From Batillaria attramentaria (taxonomy: Eukaryota; Mollusca; Gastropoda; Batillariidae): DNA of 64,000 nt. The DNA lies in the NCBI GenBank assembly GCA_018292915.2, contig JACVVK020000001.1:5459501-5523500 (forward strand). The letters are read 5' to 3'. Positions 56,469-64,000 of this stretch are shown here, in pieces; position 1 is the first letter of the stretch; the number at the start of each line of letters is the position of its first letter. The notes below the pieces were generated by a model that saw only the letters and a list, made by a program, of their open reading frames with translations, had not been told where the DNA came from and searched no databases. The position numbers were made by a program, and so were the translations under genes.

Positions 56469-59400
56469 GTAAGAAATCAACGTTTTCTGCCTTTTTGTGG
56501 GATTTTACTTGCCTGGGGTTGTAAGTCGTTGTTTGCTTGGTTTGTTGTTGTTGTTGTTGTTGTTGTTAGGTAGGTAGGTAGGTAGGTAGGTCGGCAGTTT
56601 TCTTCTAGGTTTTCTTGGTTTAAACAGATTTATTAATTTTCGTATTGAGGCGATACAAGCAAACAGTTTTTAGCAATGTCAAGATAAACTTCGTAGTATG
56701 CTCAGTAAACATTCATTTACAGCAACCTTGCTATGGTAGATCAAAAACTGATTACAAATTACGAGAGAGAGAGAGAGAGAATCAGAATCAGAATCAGAAT
56801 TGTTTATTGATAGGCCTTAGGCCCATTCAAAGTTGAGAGTGACTACCAGACATTCTTATACACAACAATACTTGTACATGAAATAACCAAAGTGCAAAAT
56901 AAAACATATCAACTTAGCTGAGCAACTGTTGTCTTTTTCTTAAAGCTAGAAAAATATATAATTCCAGGTTCTTAGCTGTATAATAGTTACTTGAGGCCAT
57001 TAACAAAGTGAGTCGAAAGCTGCTTGGAGAGAGAGAGGTCTCTGTTGCTGAGCATTCTTTTTTCACCAACGGTCAGCTGCCACAGTCGTTCTTGATATGT
57101 ATGTGTAAAGCTAGGAGAAACGTGCCGAAAGTGTTAAAAATATATATTGTTGACTGGCAATGGAAGGTCTTTGTTGCCGTGGAGAAGTAGATGAATATAT
57201 TGAGATTTTCTTCTATTTCCTTTGTTTCGGTTGGTTTCATTTCTTGGTGCTGGCTGTTGTGTTGCTGTTGCTTACTGACGTCATTTTGTTTACCATTGTT
57301 TGTTTTCTGTGTTTCTCTCTCCCCCTCTCTAAAAGTTCTGTTTAGTTGCAGTCAGCAAGTTAACCTTCTCTGTTTCTCTCTCCCCCTCTCTAAAAGTTCT
57401 GTTTAGTTGCAGTCAGCAAGTTAACCTTCTCTGTTTCTCTCTCCCCCTCTCTAAAAGTTCTGTTTAGTTGCAGTCAGCAAGTTAACCTTCTCTGTTTCTC
57501 TCTCCCCCTCTCTAAAAGTTCTGTTTAGTTGCAGTCAGCAAGTTAACCTTCTCTGTTTCTCTCTCCCCCTCTCTAAAAGTTCTGTTTAGTTGCAGTCAGC
57601 AAGTTAACCTTCTCTGTTTCTCTCTCCCCCTCTCTAAAAGTTCTGTTTAGTTGCAGTCAGCAAGTTAACCTTCTCTGTTTCTCTCTCCCCCTCTCTAAAA
57701 GTTCTGTTTAGTTGCAGTCAGCAAGTTAACCTTCTCTGTTTCTCTCTCCCCCTCTCTAAAAGTTCTGTTTAGTTGCAGTCAGCAAGTTAACCTTCTCTGT
57801 TTCTCTCTCCCCCTCTCTAAAAGTTCTGTTTAGTTGCAGTCAGCAAGTTAACCTTCTCTGTTTCTCTCTCCCCCTCCCTAAAAGTTCTGTTTAGTTGCAG
57901 TCAGCAAGTTAACCTTCTCTGTTTCTCTCTCCCCCTCCCTAAAAGTTCTGTTTAGTTGCAGTCAGCAAGTTAACCTTCTCTGTTTCTCTCTCCCCCTCCC
58001 TAAAAGTTCTGTTTAGTTGCAGTCAGCAAGTTAACCTTCTCTGTTTCTCTCTCCCCCTCCCTAAAAGTTCTGTTTAGTTGCAGTCAGCAAGTTAACCTTC
58101 TCTGTTTCTCTCTCCCCCTCCCTAAAAGTTCTGTTTAGTTGCAGTCAGCAAGTTAACCTTCTCTGTTTCTCTCTCCCCCTCCCTAAAAGTTCTGTTTAGT
58201 TGCAGTCAGCAAGTTAACCTTCTCTGTTTCTCTCTCCCCCTCCCTAAAAGTTCTGTTTAGTTGCAGTCAGCAAGTTAACCTTCTCTGTTTCTCTCTCCCC
58301 CTCCCTAAAAGTTCTGTTTAGTTGCAGTCAGCAAGTTAACCTTCTCTGTTTCTCTCTCCCCCTCTCTAAAAGTTCTGTTTAGTTGCAGTCAGCAAGTTAA
58401 CCTTCTCTGTTTCTCTCTCCCCCTCTCTAAAAGTTCTGTTTAGTTGCAGTCAGCAAGTTAACCTTCTCTGTTTCTCTCTCCCCCTCTCTAAAAGTTCTGT
58501 TTAGTTGCAGTCAGCAAGTTAACCTTCTCTGTTTCTCTCTCCCCCTCCCTAAAAGTTCTGTTTAGTTGCAGTCAGCAAGTTAACCTTCTCTGTTTCTCTC
58601 TCCCCCTCCCTAAAAGTTCTGTTTAGTTGCAGTCAGCAAGTTAACCTTCTCTGTTTCTCTCTCCCCCTCCCTAAAAGTTCTGTTTAGTTGCAGTCAGCAA
58701 GTTAACCTTCTCTGTTTCTCTCTCCCCCTCCCTAAAAGTTCTGTTTAGTTGCAGTCAGCAAGTTAACCTTCTCTGTTTCTCTCTCCCCCTCCCTAAAAGT
58801 TCTGTTTAGTTGCAGTCAGCAAGTTAACCTTCTCTGTTTCTCTCTCCCCCTCCCTAAAAGTTCTGTTTAGTTGCAGTCAGCAAGTTAACCTTCTCTGTTT
58901 CTCTCTCCCCCTCCCTAAAAGTTCTGTTTAGTTGCAGTCAGCAAGTTAACCTTCTCTGTTTCTCTCTCCCCCTCTCTAAAAGTTCTGTTTAGTTGCAGTC
59001 AGCAAGTTAACCTTCTCTGTTTCTCTCTCCCCCTCTCTAAAAGTTCTGTTTAGTTGCAGTCAGCAAGTTAACCTTCTCTGTTTCTCTCTCCCCCTCTCTA
59101 AAAGTTCTGTTTAGTTGCAGTCAGCAAGTTAACCTTCTCTGTTTCTCTCTCCCCCTCTCTAAAAGTTCTGTTTAGTTGCAGTCAGCAAGTTAACCTTCTC
59201 TGTTTCTCTCTCCCCCTCCCTAAAAGTTCTGTTTAGTTGCAGTCAGCAAGTTAACCTTCTCTGTTTCTCTCTCCCCCTCCCTAAAAGTTCTGTTTAGTTG
59301 CAGTCAGCAAGTTAACCTTCTCTGTTTCTCTCTCCCCCTCCCTAAAAGTTCTGTTTAGTTGCAGTCAGCAAGTTAACCTTCTCTGTTTCTCTCTCCCCCT

Positions 59401-60008
59401 CCCTAAAAGTTCTGTTTAGTTGCAGTCAGCAAGTTAACCTTCTCTGTTTCTCTCTCCCCCTCCCTAAAAGTTCTGTTTAGTTGCAGTCAGCAAGTTAACC
59501 TTCTCTGTTTCTCTCTCCCCCTCCCTAAAAGTTCTGTTTAGTTGCAGTCAGCAAGTTAACCTTCTCTGTTTCTCTCTCCCCCTCCCTAAAAGTTCTGTTT
59601 AGTTGCAGTCAGCAAGTTAACCTTCTCTGTTTCTCTCTCCCCCTCTCTAAAAGTTCTGTTTAGTTGCAGTCAGCAAGTTAACCTTCTCTGTTTCTCTCTC
59701 CCCCTCCCTAAAAGTTCTGTTTAGTTGCAGTCAGCAAGTTAACCTTCTCTGTTTCTCTCTCCCCCTCCCTAAAAGTTCTGTTTAGTTGCAGTCAGCAAGT
59801 TAACCTTCTCTGTTTCTCTCTCCCCCTCCCTAAAAGTTCTGTTTAGTTGCAGTCAGCAAGTTAACCTTCTCTGTTTCTCTCTCCCCCTCCCTAAAAGTTC
59901 TGTTTAGTTGCAGTCAGCAAGTTAACCTTCTCTGTTTCTCTCTCCCCCTCTCTAAAAGTTCTGTTTAGTTGCAGTTAAACTTCTAACAACCCTGTTTTGT
60001 TTTTGCAG
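56469..60008. other. Intron of the IL-17-like gene (3.5 kb)
   Basis: Donor GTAAGA, acceptor GTTTTGTTTTTGCAG, phase 0. (TTG)n at 56547-56567, (GTAG)n at 56568-56590, a retroelement tail fragment at 56765-56830 (AGAATCAGAATC, TAGGCCTTAGGCCCATTC), then the 61-bp minisatellite fills 57308-59975. Confidence 0.7.
57308..59975 (+). repeat. 61-bp minisatellite, 44 copies
   Basis: The AAAAGTTCTG word recurs every 61 bases from 57331 to 59954 (43 periods, 44 copies). The unit holds TTAACCTTCTCTGTTTCTCT, CTCCCCCTCTCTAAAAGTTC, TGTTTAGTTGCAGTCAGCAA and a final G. The only variation seen is CTCTCTAAAA versus CTCCCTAAAA, in blocks: about 9 T-type, 8 C, 3 T, 7 C, 4 T, about 8 C, then mixed. Near-identity implies recent expansion or homogenisation. 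Confidence 0.97.
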
Positions 60009-60623
60009 TACATAGTCATTACAATTGTGCTCGGCGCAAGATTGTGCACGACCAAGAAATGTCAAGCCCCTTCGCCGAACGAGCTTGAAAAACACTGGAG
60101 GGAGAAGACAGTCTTGCACGAAAGCTTCTTCCAGTATTCCGTCTTCCGGGAAGCAATCTCTCCAACCCTCGACGACCTCTACCTAGAGTACCCAAATTAC
60201 ACGGACCTCATTCGAAAGACGCCGTTGGTAGACAGGAAGGAAGTTCCGAAGTGCCCGTCCCTGGACGACGCTGGTAGTCTTCACAATAGTGACGGCGACT
60301 TTTGCCCTTCGATCCCCGTCCTGAACTACGACGAGAGTCGAGTGCCTTCCGCGCTTCTGGACCGCGTGTGCGTGTGCAGAAACTGCGCCATCGGAGACCA
60401 CACCGCGGGCAGAGGAACGGAGATGAACATTCCGTCACCAGTCACCACGTTAGAATGCATTCCTGTCAAGTATTACACGAGAGTACTGCGACGTGTAGGT
60501 AATGATACGGCCGATTGCAGTGAGTCCTACCGCGCTGTCTTTGAACCTTTGACCATTCTGTGTCGTTGTGGGCAACGGAAAATGGTAACATCCGCACAGC
60601 CTGAACAAGTACATTCGCCTTAA
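60009..60623 (+). CDS. IL-17-like cytokine, exon 2 of 2
   Basis: 204 codons plus stop (TAA 60621-60623); with exon 1 a 208-residue protein. Signal-peptide core at residues 5-16, then a charged N-terminal region with NYT glycosylation at 67. The IL-17 domain begins at FCPSIPVLNYDESRVPSALL (103-121), followed by VCVCRNC (C125, C127, C130), then LECIPVKYYTRVLRR (C154) and the closing EPLTILCRCGQ (C189, C191). The pattern of a CP start, a D.x.R.P block, a CxCxxC box, an LRR element and a terminal CxC is that of the cystine-knot IL-17 family, which signals through IL-17 receptors in innate immunity and is expanded in molluscs. NDT at 169 is a second glycosylation site. Several extra cysteines suggest additional disulfides. 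The subfamily cannot be named from sequence alone. Confidence 0.87.
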   Translation, partial: YIVITIVLGARLCTTKKCQAPSPNELEKHWREKTVLHESFFQYSVFREAISPTLDDLYLEYPNYTDLIRKTPLVDRKEVPKCPSLDDAGSLHNSDGDFCPSIPVLNYDESRVPSALLDRVCVCRNCAIGDHTAGRGTEMNIPSPVTTLECIPVKYYTRVLRRVGNDTADCSESYRAVFEPLTILCRCGQRKMVTSAQPEQVHSP

Positions 60624-60683
60624 TACCCGGTAGACTGTAAAATCCAAACGTCACCTGTAATCGTGTTAACAGTATTACATGGC

Positions 60684-61165
60684 AGGGTGGATGTTTTGAG
60701 GGTCTGACGGCAAATATCGGGTATATCAGAGTTTATTCACCAGGGTGAATATATTATAATTATATTCACCAGAGTCAATAGCAGGGTGGAGGTTTGCACA
60801 TAAAGTAGCGCTTAGCGGCAGCAGGCTTTCACTGCTTCGTCCTCCAGCCCTGCGGCGCCGTGAGCATTTCAGCAGAGATGGATATGTGCGCCGAGGAGAA
60901 GTATACCATACCATACCATACCATACCATACCATACCATATCATAGTCGGTTTAACAGTATTGTAATAGGGTGGGTGTTTTGAAGGTTTGAGGGTAAAAC
61001 TGAATCGGGTAAAGTATCGTCGTGTTAGCAGCACTGTCATAGAGTGGGTGTTTAGAGGGTCTGACGGTAAAAATTGGGTACATGTATGAATGTCGCATTA
61101 GCAGTAATATAGTAAGGCTGTTTGACCTTTCCAATGTTTGAGGGTTAAAAATTGGGTAGATTAGC
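60684..61165. repeat. About 100-bp degenerate tandem repeat, four copies
   Basis: Copies share GGGTGGATGTTTTGAGGG, GGGTGGGTGTTTTGAAGG and GAGTGGGTGTTTAGAGGG, followed by GACGGTAAAAATTGGGTA-like words; the fourth (61125) is most diverged. A (CATAC)n run at 60903-60940 lies between copies. Confidence 0.65.
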
Positions 61166-61198
61166 ACAATCATGCGGCGTGCGTGAACATCACTGATG

Positions 61199-61204
61199 AA
61201 TAAA
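61199..61204 (+). terminator. Possible polyadenylation signal AATAAA
   Basis: First canonical AATAAA noticed after the IL-17-like stop, 576 bases downstream. Confidence 0.35.
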
Positions 61205-62554
61205 AAGCAGTTTAGCTACCCCGGTTGTGGACATTTTTTTTTTACTTCCTGAAGCTGTGCGGTGGTGCCCCCCCCCCCCCCCCCACGCCCCGTTCGCCGT
61301 AATCATCACCTATATATATAAGGAACATTTTAAAAGGGAACTAATATTAAGCAGTGTAACACTTAAGCGTCTAACTCAGGGGCATACAGCATATACTTCC
61401 TGTTCCGTGTTTGTTTGTTTGTTTGTTCAGTTTGTCCAGTGTGCATTACGCGTGTACGAGATTTGCGAAATGAGACCGAAAATTTTCTACCTAAACGTCA
61501 ACTGATATCGTTGTATTTGACAGGTGCTGTTTGAAATGCAGTAGTATGAATAATATGAATAATGACTACTAAGCATGTTTGCGTAAGGTCTTTAATTACG
61601 ACAGTAATTTCCTTTTAACTTATTTGATAAAAAAAAATACAGTTTGACAAGGAAAACCAATTAATTCCATTTTTTCTTCTTTTTTCCCCCTATTTTCTTC
61701 GTCTTTTTTTTTTTTTTTTTTTTAATTTGCTACTCATACGTGTACAACCGATTACGCTTCAACTGTGGTCTACTTTCCAGGGATTTTCTTCTTTTTTTTT
61801 AACGATTGCAAATGAGTTGTCCGAGTTACTTAACACCCCTAACTGTCGCTAGCTTAAACCACTTAATTAGGCGTGAGTTACCTGAAACCTAGTCCAGCTA
61901 TCTAATGGGGATCTGGTTTTAGCTTCTCGTCAAGTCACGCACAACCTTCAACCCGTCACTGGCTGCTAGCTGAAAAACGCAACGGGGAAGGACTAGCCAC
62001 CTTAGCAGATCTTTTCCGAGCTTTTCTTCTTTTTTAAAATCTTTACCACCAACTGCGCATCAGTTTTGGGGGAAGCGTTAAACAGGTTTCGACTGAACAG
62101 AAAACGATTAGGAAGTGTGACAGATAATAGTGGCATCGCTGTGTATCGCAAAAACGTACTGACTTAATTAGTGGTGTTGAGGAAGTCCACGGACGCTTCA
62201 GCTATTTTGTGCGACTTTTCTGCCAGTTTGTGGTCAGTTATTGGAATGTCCATCGGTGGTTTAGTGTTTGCTATCTTCTTCTTCTCCTCCTCGTGGGGGA
62301 AAACCAAAAGTTCTAGGTAACATCCCTCAGCGTGAGCATACGGGTACTAGGCAAGAACTGAAACTCAGTATGATTAGAAAAATTCCTCGTCTAGCGATTG
62401 GTCATTCAGTCACGCGAGATGCAATACGCGCGCTTTATGCCAGCTGACGCTAGCTTCGTGTCAGTTATTACCAGACGCTTTCACTGCTGCGCGGCAAGTT
62501 GACATAAAAATCAGGTCAGTTCCCTTTCTTCTTCCGTCTTCAGTGATAGTTCTT
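61205..62554. other. Non-genic, unique sequence
   Basis: C run at 61269-61284, T runs at 61705-61723 and 61791-61800. No gene or repeat recognised. Confidence 0.5.
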
Positions 62555-62564
62555 GGGGTTATTC

Positions 62565-62623
62565 CATCCCCGTACCAGGGGCCGACGCTACACTAGGTGG
62601 CGTCGGCCCCTGGTACGGGGATG
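62565..62623. mobile_element. 59-bp hairpin mini-element with 9-bp duplication
   Basis: CATCCCCGTACCAGGGGCCG pairs perfectly (24-bp arms) with CGGCCCCTGGTACGGGGATG around an 11-base centre. GGGTTATTC is duplicated at 62556-62564 and 62624-62632. A 9-bp duplication would fit a Mutator-like or other transposase; class not assigned. Confidence 0.75.
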
Positions 62624-63104
62624 GGGTTATTCTAGTTTCAGCAAAAGGGAAGTGGACACTTCAAGGGAGAGAATTAGTTCTCTGCATCGTTAACTTATCC
62701 GGCTATTCGCTCCCTTTGAGTAGTGCTTGTCGCTGATGCAATCGCTACTTGCTCATTTTTTACAGTTTGAGTAAGGTTGGGTGCGTCCATTCAGTGCCTT
62801 TCTTTACTCGAATAAAAAGCCGAGTTAATTTTTAATAAAAAAAAAACCTCAGGAGAGCAGCGGAGTTAAGGGATAGAAGTCCAGTCTTCTACCGGACGTC
62901 TACTGAGGTGCATTGTGGAGACTGTGACCGGCATAGGTGGCCTAGGTCAGTTCGGCACTAACGTGAATGGGGAGGGAGTCAGTTCCAGATGCCGATAGAA
63001 GGGGGGAAGGAATGGAGTGAGTGAGGTTTGGGGAAGCAGGACTGAGCTCGTCTAATCAAACAGACTGAAGGGTCTAAACGATCTTCTGCGTATTTGCAGT
63101 TTAA

Positions 63105-63197
63105 TTAATAATACTGAATAACAATGAATTGTACTTCTATAGCGCTGAATTCTCACAAAGTGACTCAATGCGCGTACTCCCGCACTCATACCAACAA

Positions 63198-63268
<71 letters not shown>
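63105..63268 (+). mobile_element. (AAT)-headed repeat ending in (CA)n, copy
   Basis: TAATAATACTGAATAACAAT, CTTCTATAGCGCTGA, CTCAATGCGCG, CCGCACTCATACC, then (CA)n at 63199-63267. Same layout as 23991-24320 and the arms of 14227-14747. Confidence 0.5.
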
Positions 63269-63269
<1 letters not shown>

Positions 63270-63275
63270 TAAGAC

Positions 63276-63674
63276 ACTGGCCCCGTTTACATTCGCTTAA
63301 AATACCGCCCTGAGAGCGCTCTGAGAGCGCCCTGTCGCATTTACACTTGGACAAACCGCTCCGAAAGCGCGCCGCTCTCAGACTACCTACAGTGGGTAGT
63401 CTGAGGGCGCTCAGTCTAGCTTAGGGCGCTTTCGTCACGTCACGTGGGGCCCTGTGTCACCGTAGCAACAGGCCATAGTTTTTGCAAATGGCGAAAGATC
63501 TTTTTTTTTCTGCCAGGCATACAAAAACACGTGCTTTCTGGGCGCTGCCATCTTGAATATGTCACATATCAGCTCCCCTTCCACGATTGTGTAATGTAAA
63601 CGCCGTGGAGCGCTCTCAGTACGGTGCGCTTTAGGGGCGCCCTCAGAGCGCTCTCTAATGTAAACGGGGCCAGT
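63276..63674. mobile_element. 399-bp MITE with 17-bp terminal inverted repeats
   Basis: ACTGGCCCCGTTTACAT at the left and its exact complement ATGTAAACGGGGCCAGT at the right. Imperfect inner symmetry continues with GAGCGCTCT words, and a hairpin at 63375-63403 (CTCAGACTACC / GGGTAGTCTGAG). Non-coding. GGCCCCGTTTACA-type ends occur in several animal cut-and-paste families; class not assigned. Confidence 0.75.
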
Positions 63675-63810
63675 ATTACGTAAGGCGGCGGGCCTTTCTC
63701 GCTAGGCCCGAGACCGCTGCATAATTATGGCTTTAAGTGGCTTCTAGCGATCTGAAGATTTCAAGTAAAATTTCGGCACTGGCTTTTAAGAGTTAACAGG
63801 CATGCAAATA
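63675..63810. mobile_element. Partial copy of the 42085-42275 repeat
   Basis: GGCCCGAGACCGCTGCATAA, TGGCTTTAAGTGGCTTCTAG and TTTTAAGAGTTAAC align with 42150-42275. After this, to 64000, nothing is recognised. Confidence 0.5.
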
Positions 63811-64000
63811 ATATTTCAGGAAGAGCAGAATTTGTTTCAAACGATTTTTTATTTTTTTGATACAACGTATTCAAGATTTCATTGTCAACACTCTTGTGGG
63901 TGTTCAAAAGAGTTCAAAAGCCGTGACTAACGTTCTGCAGTGTAATTGTAAAAGGGTCTGAGTGCTTCTCCAGTCCACGGCACTTAGGCCATTTCACCAC

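Noticed and set aside
57191..57406. Small open frame running into the minisatellite
   Set aside because: It is repeat-derived with no recognisable protein features and lies in the IL-17-like intron.
57308..59975. CRISPR array, because of regular repeats
   Set aside because: The 61-bp units are contiguous with no unique spacers, in an animal intron; it is a minisatellite.

Overview
This is animal (eukaryotic) genomic DNA: genes split by GT-AG introns, dense dinucleotide microsatellites, tRNA-derived SINEs, LINEs, a Penelope-like element and TTAA-flanked miniature elements. A secreted MAM-domain protein and an IL-17-family cytokine, together with the repeat style, suggest a lophotrochozoan, most likely a gastropod mollusc. 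The taxon is an inference from style, not a database match.

Layout. 1-4613: a 5'-truncated I/Nimb-type LINE with one long ORF2 (endonuclease, reverse transcriptase, RNase H), nested inside an antisense SINE with a 15-bp target duplication. 4614-11403: non-genic, with several copies of the same SINE, one carrying a perfect 92-bp TTAA-flanked palindrome, plus other miniature elements and microsatellites. 11404-50391: one five-exon gene on the + strand whose phases and motifs join cleanly. It encodes a predicted 517-residue secreted protein: signal peptide, short Cys-bearing N-terminal cap, long coiled coil, MAM domain and basic tail. Its first intron is about 31 kb and is filled with SINEs, foldback elements, minisatellites, a 0.36-kb tandem repeat and a 6.5-kb compound Penelope-like insertion. 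That insertion has a 12-bp target duplication around three parts: inverted fragment, internally deleted copy, full copy. Each part carries a minimal hammerhead ribozyme motif.

50392-56456: intergenic, with three SINEs and long (CA)n/(GT)n tracts. 56457-60623: a two-exon IL-17-like cytokine gene on the + strand. Exon 1 encodes only four residues; exon 2 encodes the rest of the 208-residue secreted protein. The 3.5-kb intron is mostly a 61-bp minisatellite with 44 copies, and every copy contains a 3' splice-acceptor-like pyrimidine tract and TTGCAG. 60624-64000: non-genic, with a degenerate tandem repeat, a 59-bp mini-element with a 9-bp duplication, and a 399-bp inverted-repeat element.

The two host genes are both extracellular (a structural or signalling protein and an immune cytokine), but nothing in the sequence links them functionally. 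The rest is dominated by elements that copy themselves (LINE, Penelope-like element) and the non-autonomous families they or DNA transposases may move.
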